DNA of 64,000 nucleotides from an uncultured Bacilli bacterium (GTDB lineage Bacteria > Bacillota_I > Bacilli_A > RF39 > UBA660), in assembly GCA_934087065.1 (NCBI GenBank), contig CAKOIS010000004.1, positions 25,161 through 89,160 on the forward strand, in the 5' to 3' direction. The notes below the pieces were generated by a model. That model was not told the origin of the DNA. It saw only the letters and a program-made list of their open reading frames with translations, and searched no databases. Shown one piece after another: positions 53,576-62,146 of the stretch. The position numbers were made by a program, and so were the translations under genes. Position 1 is the stretch's first letter, and each line of letters opens with the position of its first letter.

Positions 53576-54045
53576 CCATACTTTAATATTGATAACATCA
53601 TTTCTGTAACTAACTTTCCAATATCTTCTTTATTTTCCATTCTACTACTCTTATTAACTTCTACTTTTTTATTAAAGTACTCGTTATTATCTCTATCATA
53701 TATACTTACAAATACAACATTATCACCACCAAATAAATTCTCTTTATCAATACGATTTAACTTACCAGTTATACCTATTCCATAATTAGACTCTGTATAC
53801 AAGCTAATATTCTTACTCATTTCCATAGATGTTTCCATACTATATACTGAATACTTAAGTATTACTTCACTACTAACTCCCAGTTTCTCTTTAAATGAAT
53901 TACTATAAGTCACTGCCCCAAAGTTAAATACTTCACTTGACCCCTCTACATTAGTAATACTATTAGCAATATATCCACCAGTACAAGACTCCATTGTACT
54001 TACTTTCTTACCAAGCTTTAACAACTCACTAACTACTTCATTCAT
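53566..54045 (-). CDS. CinA C-terminal domain protein (nicotinamide-nucleotide amidase-like)
   Basis: 159 residues equal to the CinA/PncC amidase domain: TMESCTGGYIANSITNVEGS, FGAVTYSNSFKEKLGV and NYGIGITGKLNR. Deamidates nicotinamide mononucleotide in NAD salvage. The N-terminal competence-damage domain of full CinA is absent, as in stand-alone PncC. Starts inside the end of the OatA-like gene (8-base overlap). Confidence 0.88.
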   Translation of the reverse strand: MNEVVSELLKLGKKVSTMESCTGGYIANSITNVEGSSEVFNFGAVTYSNSFKEKLGVSSEVILKYSVYSMETSMEMSKNISLYTESNYGIGITGKLNRIDKENLFGGDNVVFVSIYDRDNNEYFNKKVEVNKSSRMENKEDIGKLVTEMMLSILKYGKL

Positions 54046-56236
54046 TATTTATTACCTCGCTCACTAACTTAGTTAACTCATCTTTTCCAGTCTTACTTAA
54101 ATGTTTATTATCCGCCATCAAATAATCTTTATTATTTTTAACATCAAGCTTAACTACCTTAACATTCTCTAACTTACTTAACTCACCAATTTCATTGTTA
54201 ACACTTATTACATACACTTCTTTTCCATCTAACATCTTAGCAATTTCCTTATACTCACTTACTTTAATATCTTCATCAAACATTAACACTACACGATTAG
54301 TAATTTCTTTCTTTTCTATACTTTCACTTATCATACTCTTTAAATCACTATAACTAAACTTATCTCTAGTTATAAAATTACTTTTACTAAACTCACTCTT
54401 AAAATTTTGAAAAACACTAAGTAAAAGTGTATCTCCATAAAATGTAATCTTATTTTTTAACTCTTCTTCATACTTATCAATAGCTTCATCTTGCTTCTTC
54501 TTATAATCATTCATATAATAATTATATAGTTCATTCAAAATCACTTCAGTATAAGCTTTTCTACCAACTGGATTTAAATGTATTCCATCACTATAAAAGT
54601 ATTCATCATGTCCTTTACTCAAACTCTTCCAGTCTATTATATGTAAATTACTAAACTCACTTTCATACTTCTTTAATTTCTCATTAACATAATCTAAATT
54701 AGTAGTATTTATCCAAAACACCTCATGTCCTTCAGTTAACTTCATAATCTGCAACTTACAACTTCTACTACAATCCCCATTAGTACCCAAATGAATTAAA
54801 ATAGGTTCTCCAAGCATATTCTTTTTCTTTAAATCAATAAGTATATCATCCACTTCATAGTCAGTCCTACTCACCTTAGCATCAAAATACCCATTAGGAA
54901 AAGCTTCATATAAATTGTTTATCGCACCAAGCATAACTGAGTCACCTATTCCTATTATAGGAAAAGACTTAATTACTTCCATTAACTTATCTTTATCCAC
55001 ATTAAGTTCATTTAATATCTTATCCAAATCTTCTCTCTCTTTTTCAAGTTCTTTCTGATAATTCTCTTGATTTTCATTTACTAACTTTTGATTTTCTTCT
55101 AGCTCTTTTTCCAAAGCTTTCATTTCACTAGTATGATCTTTACTTTCAGCAAATTTTAGCCCACCATATATCATAAAACATCCAACTAAAATAATTAATA
55201 AACATCTTATCTTTTTATACTTAGAACTCTTAAAATCTAAAGCAATATGTAAAATTATAGAAATAACTATAACTAAAACAAAGATTAAACTTACTTTTTT
55301 AAATCCTTCTAACCCACTATACTGCATTAAATATATAACAGGATATTGTACTAAATATACTAAATAACTTATATCACTAAATTTCTTAATAAGATATCCA
55401 AAGAAGTTAGTCTCATTTTTAACATTTACATCTACTGTACCATAACTAATTAATCTCATGCTAATTAGACTTGCTAAAATCATTCCAAAACTAAAATACT
55501 TTGAGTCATACCCTATAGTTACAAACATACCAATTAAAATTAATAAATAAACAAAATATATAATCTTACTTAATTTCTTATCATTAAATATAATAGGTCT
55601 GTAATAATGATGTATCATTCCCAAAAATACACCAAACCAAATTGAAAACATACGTGTGAAAGTTCCATAATATAAAGCCATTGTACTTCCATTTAGACTA
55701 ACTTTATAAAAATATACTGTACTAATAATACTCACTAAAAATGTAATTACAACAGGTGCACTCTTACCTAATTTATCTCCTAATTTTTTAAGAATCAAAA
55801 ATATAAAAGGAAAAACTAAATCAAATTGAAGAAGTATAGATATATACCACAAATGCATAAATGGCGAATTAATATGTCTTGAAAAATAGTCTAAACTCGC
55901 CCCAACTTGCCAAATATTATTGTATCCTAAAAGTGCACTAGTGCTTTCAGGTTTTAAATTAAACCACGAAACATTAGGAATTAAACTAACCACACCGATT
56001 GTCACTAAAACAACTACAAAAAGTGGTAAATATATCTTAAAAAATCTATCTTTATAATATTTCTTTAAAGAAACTTTTTCATTCTTAAATAAACTCTTAC
56101 AAGTAAAATACCCACTCATTACAAAAAAAGTGCAAACAGCCAAATAACCACCCTTTGATAACCCCAAATGATATAAAAGCACAAATAAGCACGCTATTAC
56201 TCTTAAAACATCTATATATTTATAATACTTCTTCAT
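54038..56236 (-). CDS. OatA-like acyltransferase 3 with SGNH domain
   Basis: 732 residues. An acyltransferase-3 membrane domain with about ten segments (1-360) opens with YIDVLRVIACLFVLLYHLGL. A coiled coil (370-420) leads to an SGNH hydrolase domain: GDS 431-433, GTN 484-486 and DGIH 550-553. This is the OatA design that moves acetyl groups to peptidoglycan and gives lysozyme resistance. A further 140 residues begin FYGDTLLLS (600-608) and end DNKHLSKTGKDEL, a second SGNH-like unit in which the nucleophile Ser is Thr. OatA normally has one. Start after GAGG. Acetylation target inferred. Confidence 0.85.
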   Translation of the reverse strand: MKKYYKYIDVLRVIACLFVLLYHLGLSKGGYLAVCTFFVMSGYFTCKSLFKNEKVSLKKYYKDRFFKIYLPLFVVVLVTIGVVSLIPNVSWFNLKPESTSALLGYNNIWQVGASLDYFSRHINSPFMHLWYISILLQFDLVFPFIFLILKKLGDKLGKSAPVVITFLVSIISTVYFYKVSLNGSTMALYYGTFTRMFSIWFGVFLGMIHHYYRPIIFNDKKLSKIIYFVYLLILIGMFVTIGYDSKYFSFGMILASLISMRLISYGTVDVNVKNETNFFGYLIKKFSDISYLVYLVQYPVIYLMQYSGLEGFKKVSLIFVLVIVISIILHIALDFKSSKYKKIRCLLIILVGCFMIYGGLKFAESKDHTSEMKALEKELEENQKLVNENQENYQKELEKEREDLDKILNELNVDKDKLMEVIKSFPIIGIGDSVMLGAINNLYEAFPNGYFDAKVSRTDYEVDDILIDLKKKNMLGEPILIHLGTNGDCSRSCKLQIMKLTEGHEVFWINTTNLDYVNEKLKKYESEFSNLHIIDWKSLSKGHDEYFYSDGIHLNPVGRKAYTEVILNELYNYYMNDYKKKQDEAIDKYEEELKNKITFYGDTLLLSVFQNFKSEFSKSNFITRDKFSYSDLKSMISESIEKKEITNRVVLMFDEDIKVSEYKEIAKMLDGKEVYVISVNNEIGELSKLENVKVVKLDVKNNKDYLMADNKHLSKTGKDELTKLVSEVINNE

Positions 56237-56296
56237 ATTTACCTCACTTAATATAATATACTATAATTATATCATTTTCTTTCATAAACTTAAACA

Positions 56297-56335
56297 AAAA
56301 AAGAGTTATATCTTTAAATTTGACATAACTTTTTT
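56297..56335 (-). terminator. Terminator of the Nudix gene
   Basis: AAAGTTAT/ATAACTC stem with a 13-base loop, followed by seven T on the minus strand. Confidence 0.55.
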
Positions 56336-56813
56336 ATGAATTTACACTTTTCTTTTTAACTAGTTTTTCTTCATTATCAGCAAGTATTACACTAAACTTA
56401 ATTCCATTAGTATTATTAGCTATTGCTTCTTTTTCAAATGTTATCATATCACTTGGCAAATCATCTATTCTAGCCCACACTAATTCTTCACATTTATCTT
56501 CTTCGTTAATTTTAATTTCACCAACATAACTTTTAATTTCAAAATAAATATCAAAGTAACTTGGTAAACTTACATTCTTTCTATTAACTACAAAAGTATC
56601 AATTATATCTGAAACACTTACTTTAATATCCAACTCTTCCCTAGCTTCCCTTATCATTGCATCATACACGTTTTCTCCTTCATCAACATGCCCAGCTGGA
56701 AGAGCTAAAAAACCACACCACAATTTAGTACCCTTTCTACGTTGTAAAAGCACCTCTCCTTTTTCATTCTTTATAATTAAATAAATTGACGATAAAAATT
56801 TTTCTTTTGCCAC
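56334..56813 (-). CDS. Nudix hydrolase
   Basis: 159 residues from GTG (GGTGG before). The Nudix box runs from GHVDEGENVYDAMIREAREE through LDI (residues 41-63), complete with REAREE. The start VLLQRRKGTKLWCGFLALPAG is typical of housecleaning nucleotide pyrophosphatases of the ADP-ribose/NTP group. Substrate unknown. Confidence 0.9.
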   Translation of the reverse strand: MAKEKFLSSIYLIIKNEKGEVLLQRRKGTKLWCGFLALPAGHVDEGENVYDAMIREAREELDIKVSVSDIIDTFVVNRKNVSLPSYFDIYFEIKSYVGEIKINEEDKCEELVWARIDDLPSDMITFEKEAIANNTNGIKFSVILADNEEKLVKKKSVNS

Positions 56814-56847
56814 TATATAACCACCATTTTAATTATATCACATAACA

Positions 56848-56881
56848 AAAGAAAAAGCATATAAATTAACTCTATATGCCT
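56848..56881 (-). terminator. Intrinsic terminator of the HdeD-like gene
   Basis: GCATATA/TATATGC hairpin, then TTTTTC on the minus strand, overlapping the stop. Confidence 0.7.
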
Positions 56882-57438
56882 ATGTTTTTTTCAAACTTTT
56901 TAATTTTAATCAAAACATATATTTCTTCTACTAAACTAATTACTTCACTTGCTAGTAAGAAAATACCACAAAGTGTTGTAATTGTTATAATAGACTCAAA
57001 TGGATTAGTAATTAAAAGTATACCTATTATCATATTTAAAATTGACATAATAACAAGTAAAAACCAATTACTTTCAGGTACAGTACTTAAATTAATTGAT
57101 ATTTGCATTTTTAATAAACTACTTACTATAACATAAATACCTAACATAATAGGAAATACTTCTACTAAACTACTTCTATAAATGAACACAAGTACACCTG
57201 CTATAATATTTGTAATACCACTAAGTAAATCAAAACTAAATAATCTCTCATCACTTTCAATAGTAAAATATGTAACTACTCCAATAACACCATTAACAAG
57301 CATTATAATTGAAAATAATAACACAAAAGTCTCAATAGATTTAATTGGTTTAAATATTAAAAACAAAGATAAAACTATCATAAGTATAGAAATAATCATA
57401 GAATACATTTCACACTTCTTAATATACTTTTTTATCAC
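56872..57438 (-). CDS. HdeD/DUF308 family membrane protein
   Basis: 188 residues with six membrane segments in three similar pairs, the DUF308 pattern: SIETFVLLFSIIMLVNGVIG, LLSGITNIIAGVLVFIYRSS and MSILNMIIGILLITNPFESI. In E. coli HdeD is tied to acid resistance; role here unknown. GTG start after AAGGAGGAG. Confidence 0.85.
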   Translation of the reverse strand: MIKKYIKKCEMYSMIISILMIVLSLFLIFKPIKSIETFVLLFSIIMLVNGVIGVVTYFTIESDERLFSFDLLSGITNIIAGVLVFIYRSSLVEVFPIMLGIYVIVSSLLKMQISINLSTVPESNWFLLVIMSILNMIIGILLITNPFESIITITTLCGIFLLASEVISLVEEIYVLIKIKKFEKNIGI

Positions 57439-57470
57439 TTTCTACTCCTCCTTATAATTATAATACCACA

Positions 57471-57695
57471 TTAAAAAGAAAAATACACCAACAATTTTAT
57501 TGAAAGTGTATTAATATACTTATTAAAAGTAATAACACTTATTACATTCATGAGTAGTATTACCAAAGTATAAAAGATAATAGCTAAAATTAATAAAAGT
57601 TTTAATGTTCTAGTTTCCATAACCACATTACTTCTAAATAAATCCATCACTTTACTATTAAATAAACCAGTTATAAATAATTGAAGCAAGATCAT
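57471..57695 (-). CDS. Uncertain small membrane ORF
   Basis: 74 residues with a membrane segment (LKLLLILAIIFYTLVILLMNVI). No ribosome site at the first ATG; an internal ATG (METRTLKLLL) is possible. A hairpin with AATACAC/GTGTATT arms and T-run lies inside its last codons, which is unusual for a live gene. May be the decayed end of a larger membrane protein at the island border. Confidence 0.25.
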   Translation of the reverse strand: MILLQLFITGLFNSKVMDLFRSNVVMETRTLKLLLILAIIFYTLVILLMNVISVITFNKYINTLSIKLLVYFSF

Positions 57696-57759
57696 AGATT
57701 GAGAAAAAATATAAATAATAAACCCATATAATACTGAAAAGCCTAACTTTGAATTGTTT

Positions 57760-58062
57760 CTATTGCTTTAGTTCTTGTACCCATTGTGTCGGTGACATTG
57801 CAACTGAGTTTCTACCGTATTCAGTTTTAATTTGTTCGAATTCGACCAAATTAAAATCTTGATTATGAATTTCTTCCCATAGTCCAATATAATCAATAGT
57901 ATTTATCCTTCTTAACCAGTTTTTAACTGTAAAAGATGGATCACTTGAATTTTAATACTTTGCTAAATCAGTTAAAGAAATGTAATTAACATTTCCAACT
58001 CTTAGTATTCCCACCTTATTTTCTTTAACTATTATTTCTGCTGTTACTAAATCTTTTTTCAA
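57760..58062 (-). pseudogene. KilA-N domain gene with an in-frame stop
   Basis: The minus strand reads KKDLVTAEIIVKENKVGILR and NVNYISLTDLAKY, then TAA at 57952-57954, and continues in the same frame NSSDPSFTVKNWLRRINTID, IGLWEEIHNQDFNLVEFEQI, and NSVAMSPTQWVQELKQ to TAG. This is a complete KilA-N domain (LTDLAKYKN..., RNWMRNRNTIEFLGLWE) with one stop where a Lys or Gln codon is expected. The TTG start is preceded by AAAGGAG. KilA-N proteins are phage-type DNA-binding regulators. Only the stop prevents a full product, so decay is recent, or the codon is read through. Confidence 0.8.
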
Positions 58063-58222
58063 TATTTTTTTCTCCTTTCTATTTAGATTTTAAAAGATGT
58101 CAACAAATATAATCATTGTTCACACCTTTATTTTACTACATATTTTTAATATTTTGTGGACAAGTTATAAAACTCAAACCAATTTATCTTTTTAAAAATT
58201 TAATTTTTTCCCTTATTTTATG

Positions 58223-58282
58223 CTATTTTCCACAACAATTCTTATATTTTTTCCCCGAACCACATAGCAAAACGTTAACTGT
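58223..58282 (-). pseudogene. SEC-C zinc-motif tail, copy 1
   Basis: Minus-strand codons read CGSGKKYKNCCGK then TAG, the SEC-C motif that binds zinc at the C-terminus of SecA and many small proteins. The frame closes a few codons upstream, so only the 3' end of a gene is left. Confidence 0.65.
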
Positions 58283-58421
58283 TCAAAAATTAATTAATTG
58301 TCTTTCAGATTTTGATCCTGACGCTAAAATTTATTTTTCAAATAATAATGGTTATACATACGGCAATATTTCTGAATGGGATTTCAATGAAAAATACGGA
58401 AATGAAGAAGATGAAGACTAA
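58272..58421 (+). pseudogene. 5'-truncated small accessory gene
   Basis: The + strand reads LTVQKLINCLSDFDPDAKIY then SNNNGYTYGNISEWDF and ends EEDED. The pattern 'TVQELI..L..FDPDA' with GYTYG is that of small conserved accessory proteins of plasmids and phages. No start codon or ribosome site: the 5' end is replaced by the SEC-C tail sequence on the other strand, suggesting a deletion junction at about 58270. Confidence 0.5.
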
Positions 58422-58799
58422 ATATGTTATAAAAGATAATTGGGATGGGCAGGAATGCTACTATGTCGGTATTGATAAAAATGTATCCTTTTTAAGATTC
58501 CTGTTGTAAGGCTTTCTACATCTATCGATGAAGCAATGATGTTTAATTCTACTGATTCTGTTAAGAAAGTTTATAACGAAGTATCTCATGCCACTTTTAA
58601 AATATATCCTGTGTGTCCTATTTGTTGTGAAGATTATTCGGATCCACCTGCTATTTCTAGAAAGGATAATAAATCAAAAATATGTCCTAATTGTGGCACG
58701 GGTGAAGCCCTTATGGATTTCATAGATAATATACAAAAAAAAAGACTACAAACTCGTAGTCTTTTTAATTTAAATTTTTATATGTTAAATCTACAATAG
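58411..58799 (+). pseudogene. Frameshifted small zinc-finger gene
   Basis: Starts MKTKYVIKDNWDGQECYYVG, overlapping the preceding gene by 11 bases. A frameshift near 58485 moves the reading to IPVVRLSTSIDEAMMFNSTD, then YPVCPICCEDYSDPP and KICPNCGTGEALMDFIDNIQ, two CxxC pairs. The end runs through a terminator into the HNH gene, so the natural stop is lost. The type is common in Firmicutes phages and plasmids; function unknown. Confidence 0.55.
58737..58767. terminator. Bidirectional terminator at the end of the HNH gene
   Basis: AAAAAGACTAC/GTAGTCTTTTT hairpin with A- and T-runs on both sides. Confidence 0.8.
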
Positions 58800-60018
58800 T
58801 TTCAAAATCTTTTGTATTAAAGAAATGTTCTGCGAAGTCTAATGTTTGTGGTGCATTGTGGAATATTTCTCTAATTAATTCTTTTTGTTCTTCAGGTGTT
58901 CCTGATCCTCTTTTTAATGTTCTATGACAGGTTGGACATAATTTTACCATATTATTTTCATCGTCCAATTCTTTGTTTGAGCCAATAGAAATAACATGGT
59001 GGATTTCAAAATAATATCTACCTGTATTTCTATTAATGTATGATCTATCTTCTATATTATATTTATTCTTACAGCAAACGCATTCATCAGGTGTTAAATA
59101 CTTTATAGCTTCTACTAATGCTCTGCTTCTAATAGTTCCTGTTGTATGTTCAAAGTTAAGTTCATTTCTCATTTTCTTAATGTCTTCTTCTGTTATATCT
59201 TTTCCAAAGACATTAGTTGAATAGAAGTTTAATCTTTCATCCAATAGGTTATTAGCTCTTCTTCTTATATCATCGTTATAGAAAAAGTAAACATTCTTCT
59301 CAGGATCTGGTAATGATAAATGACGAGATAGTGCAAATACTTCTGCCTTATATCCGTTTATCATTCCTATGTTTTCCATGTACCACCAAATATTTAATCT
59401 TAGCTGAGTATTTCTAGTTCTGATTCCTGCATAATAATCGTGTTGTAATTCTCTAAAATTAATATTTACAACGTTATATGGAATAGATAAATAATCAACT
59501 AGCATTCTCGCTTTTTTAATTTCAAATACAGAATCATAAAAATAATCCTGTGCTATATAATTTGCTGTTGTATCAATACTACCCCTTAGCTCCATATATC
59601 CACGAATAAAAGACTTCTTGTCTTCATTTAATTGTTCATCATAAATCCATTCACAACTCGATACAAGCTTTGCATATAGTTTGTTGTAAAAACTATCATT
59701 ATTAATATTCAAATCATTTTCCAAGAGAAAAAAGGCTTGACCACTTACACTAAGTTGAACTCCTAATTCATCTATTATCTTATCCTTAGTATACCAATAA
59801 GGATATTGACCTGTTTCATGATTTAATGCTTCTATATAATCTCTGTCATATGATTCAAAAGCGATTTCCTTTGTATCTATCTTTTGTGATTTTTTGTATG
59901 ATGTATAAATAAAAATATATTTATTATTCTCTGTAAAAACTCTTCTACTGAAGAATCCACCTAAAAGTATTGGTGGCATATCTTTTTCAAAAAAGTTGCT
60001 AACTTTTAATACTTCCAT
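58765..60018 (-). CDS. HNH endonuclease, probable type II restriction enzyme
   Basis: 417 residues. The C-terminal HNH domain is complete: zinc Cys pairs C313/C316 and C361/C364, the catalytic His pair in EIHHVISIGSN (340-341), and ENNMVKLCPTCHRTLKRG (354-371). The N-terminal 300 residues match no common domain by eye and probably recognise DNA. It is divergent from a DNA methyltransferase with 128 bases between, the arrangement of a restriction-modification pair. HNH nucleases of this size include type IIS enzymes such as Eco31I (recalled, unverified). Start ATG after GAGGTG. Not fused to a helicase, so not type I or III. Confidence 0.82.
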   Translation of the reverse strand: MEVLKVSNFFEKDMPPILLGGFFSRRVFTENNKYIFIYTSYKKSQKIDTKEIAFESYDRDYIEALNHETGQYPYWYTKDKIIDELGVQLSVSGQAFFLLENDLNINNDSFYNKLYAKLVSSCEWIYDEQLNEDKKSFIRGYMELRGSIDTTANYIAQDYFYDSVFEIKKARMLVDYLSIPYNVVNINFRELQHDYYAGIRTRNTQLRLNIWWYMENIGMINGYKAEVFALSRHLSLPDPEKNVYFFYNDDIRRRANNLLDERLNFYSTNVFGKDITEEDIKKMRNELNFEHTTGTIRSRALVEAIKYLTPDECVCCKNKYNIEDRSYINRNTGRYYFEIHHVISIGSNKELDDENNMVKLCPTCHRTLKRGSGTPEEQKELIREIFHNAPQTLDFAEHFFNTKDFETIVDLTYKNLN

Positions 60019-60035
60019 TAAAACACCTCATTTAC

Positions 60036-60041
60036 ATTATA
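60036..60041 (-). promoter_or_regulatory. -10 element of the HNH nuclease gene
   Basis: TATAAT on the minus strand, 18 bases before the ATG. No good -35 is seen at 17 bases. Its upstream region overlaps that of the methyltransferase promoter, so the two may compete. Confidence 0.45.
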
Positions 60042-60072
60042 ACATATTTTTTTTATTTTTACTTCTAATATA

Positions 60073-60101
60073 TTGAATAAAAATATTAATGATGCTATAA
60101 T
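60073..60101 (+). promoter_or_regulatory. Methyltransferase promoter
   Basis: -35 TTGAAT, 17-base spacer, perfect -10 TATAAT. Stronger than the promoter of the nuclease, which would let the methyltransferase act first. The leader contains a GAGG...CCTC pair. Confidence 0.65.
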
Positions 60102-60146
60102 ATTATCGAGGTAATAAAATAAAGTCCCTCAAAATATAAGGAGAAG

Positions 60147-61931
60147 ATGATAAATATGCAATTCAATGTTCTTGATTTATTTGCAGGTGCAGGTGGTTTT
60201 TCTGCTGGTCTAGATAAAATTAAAAATATGAAGACAGTTGTTGCAGTTGATTTTGATAAATATGCAACTGAAACTTTTCAAAAGAATTTTAAAGACGCTT
60301 ATGTAATAACAGGTGATTTAACTGATCAAAAAATAAAGGATAAAATCATTAAGGTTTCTAAGGATAGAAAAGTTAATATGATTGTTGGAGGCCCACCATG
60401 TCAGGGATTCAGCCTTAAAGGTAAGAATCTTGGCTTTGATGATCCTAGAAATTTCTTGTTTTTAGAATATTTTGCTTTAGTTAAAGCCATTAAGCCTGAA
60501 GTATTTGTTATTGAAAATGTTAAGAATATTTTAAATTCAGAAAATGGTTATTTTAAAAATCAAATAATTGAAAAATTCTCATCTTTAGGATATATCATTA
60601 ATTATGGTGTACTTAATGCTAAAAACTTTGGCGTTCCGGAAAGTCGAGAAAGGGCAATTATAATTGGTTCTTTAACAAGAAGTATAGACTTACCTGTTGG
60701 TGGTAAGAAATCTGTTACTGTAAGAGATGCAATTTCTGACTTAGCATATTTGGAATCAGGAGAAGGTATTTTTGAATGCGATTATAAAAATGCTCCTGAA
60801 TCTGCATATCAAAAAAAGTTAAGGGGAAAGAAACTATATAATCACATGGCTACTAATCATTCTAAGGTTGCCTTAGAGAAATTAGCTATGATTCCACCTG
60901 AAGGAGACAAGTCTTCTTTACCTAAAGAACTTCACGGAAAGCAAAAATTTGCTACTACATGGTCAAGGCTTCAATGGGATACATATAGCCCAACAATAGA
61001 TACAAGATTTGATACTCCATCTAATGGTAGAAATTCTCATCCATTTTTAAATAGATCTATAACTCCACGTGAAGCTGCTAGAATACAAAGTTTTGATGAT
61101 GATTTTATCTTTTACGGTCCGAAAAGTTCTGTTTGTAAACAAATTGGGAATGCTGTTCCTCCACTACTTGGCAAAGCTATAGGTGATGCTGTGGCTTCAG
61201 CATATCAAACTGAAAGGATTAAAACTGACAATTACGAAATCTATTTAGGTAATGCTTATACAATGTATAAAGAGCTTTTACAAAATAATATGAAAGTTAA
61301 TCATATTATAACTGATCCACCTTATAATATTTCTCAGGATAATAATTTTTCCACAATGAAAAATCCTAGAAAAGGTGTTGATTTCGGAGAATGGGACAAA
61401 GATTTCGACTTATACAATTGGATTTCTGATTATTCAAATTTATTAGATAAAAATGGTTCGATGATTATTTTCTGTTCTTATAGATTCATCAGTCATATTA
61501 TTGACAAATTAGAGTCTTCAGGTTTAATTGTAAAAGATGTTATAATTTGGAAGAAATCAAACCCTATGCCAAGAAATATTGACAGGCGATATGTTCAAGA
61601 TACTGAATTTGCAGTTTGGGCTGTTAATAAAAATGCCAAGTGGATTTTTAATAAGCCAACCGATAAATCATATTTAAGATCTTGCTATGAAACTCCTACG
61701 GTTTCAGGCAAAGAAAAAACCAACCATCCTACTCAAAAGAGTTTGAAATTAATGGAGAATATAATTAAAGTTCATACAAATGAAAATGATATTATTCTTG
61801 ATCCATTTATGGGTAGTGGTTCTACAGGTGTTGCTTCTATCAAAAATAATAGAAAATTTGTCGGTATAGAATTAGATAAGGAATATTTCAATATTGCTAA
61901 TGATAGATTAGAAAAAACAAAGTGCGATTAA
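60147..61931 (+). CDS. Fused DNA methyltransferase: cytosine-5 domain plus beta-class N6-adenine/N4-cytosine domain
   Basis: 594 residues with two complete methyltransferases. Residues 5-350 form a cytosine-5 enzyme: motif I DLFAGAGGFSAG, IV GGPPCQGFS with Cys85, VI ENVKN (123), VIII ESRERA, and IX-X SITPREAARIQSF...GNAVPPLLGKAIGDAV. Residues 365-592 form an amino-methyltransferase in beta order: motif IV DPPY at 390-393 comes before the SAM site DPFMGSGSTG at 552-561, with NHPTQKSLKLM between. All catalytic residues are present. Fusion suits an asymmetric recognition site, one domain per strand. ATG 60147 is close to AAGGAG; ATG 60156 is an alternative. The base modified by the second domain cannot be told from sequence. 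Confidence 0.92.
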   Translation: MINMQFNVLDLFAGAGGFSAGLDKIKNMKTVVAVDFDKYATETFQKNFKDAYVITGDLTDQKIKDKIIKVSKDRKVNMIVGGPPCQGFSLKGKNLGFDDPRNFLFLEYFALVKAIKPEVFVIENVKNILNSENGYFKNQIIEKFSSLGYIINYGVLNAKNFGVPESRERAIIIGSLTRSIDLPVGGKKSVTVRDAISDLAYLESGEGIFECDYKNAPESAYQKKLRGKKLYNHMATNHSKVALEKLAMIPPEGDKSSLPKELHGKQKFATTWSRLQWDTYSPTIDTRFDTPSNGRNSHPFLNRSITPREAARIQSFDDDFIFYGPKSSVCKQIGNAVPPLLGKAIGDAVASAYQTERIKTDNYEIYLGNAYTMYKELLQNNMKVNHIITDPPYNISQDNNFSTMKNPRKGVDFGEWDKDFDLYNWISDYSNLLDKNGSMIIFCSYRFISHIIDKLESSGLIVKDVIIWKKSNPMPRNIDRRYVQDTEFAVWAVNKNAKWIFNKPTDKSYLRSCYETPTVSGKEKTNHPTQKSLKLMENIIKVHTNENDIILDPFMGSGSTGVASIKNNRKFVGIELDKEYFNIANDRLEKTKCD

Positions 61932-61945
61932 TTCGCATTTTTATT
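61921..61945 (+). terminator. Terminator of the methyltransferase gene
   Basis: TGCGA/TCGCA hairpin overlapping the stop, then TTTTTATTT. Confidence 0.65.
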
Positions 61946-62004
61946 TGACTTTTTTTTCTTTTTAAGTGATATGTTGAATGATTGATGAAAGGTCGGTGAT
62001 ATTT

Positions 62005-62104
62005 ATGTTTAGAGTTTCTACCTAAGTTTTATACTAAGAAAGAAGTTGAGACATTACCTGTTGAGATTCTAGGTGTAGCTAAAAAACTCGTTAAATATTT
62101 ATAA
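62005..62104 (+). pseudogene. Frameshifted small gene upstream of the integrase
   Basis: ATG after GGTCGGTGAT reads only six codons to TAA, but the adjacent frame gives LEFLPKFYTKKEVETLPVEI then LGVAKKLVKYL and a stop. A one-base shift near 62010 restores a 33-residue protein. Small helix-turn-helix or excisionase-like proteins often precede integrases, but the family is not recognised. Confidence 0.4.
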
Positions 62105-62146
62105 TAAAAAAGAACCCACTTTGTCGTGTGAATCCAATGAAAAACC

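Noticed and set aside
56872..57457. Plus-strand ORFs opposite the HdeD-like gene
   Set aside because: Hydrophobic shadows of a membrane protein on the other strand; no start signals.
58116..58270. A membrane protein start (MFTPLFYYIFLIF...) on the + strand
   Set aside because: This is the complement of the SEC-C tail and its AT-rich 3' flank; no ribosome site, and hydrophobicity comes from T-rich sequence.
60019..60146. A C-protein (controller) gene for the restriction system
   Set aside because: The 128-base divergent region holds only promoters and ribosome sites; no helix-turn-helix ORF.
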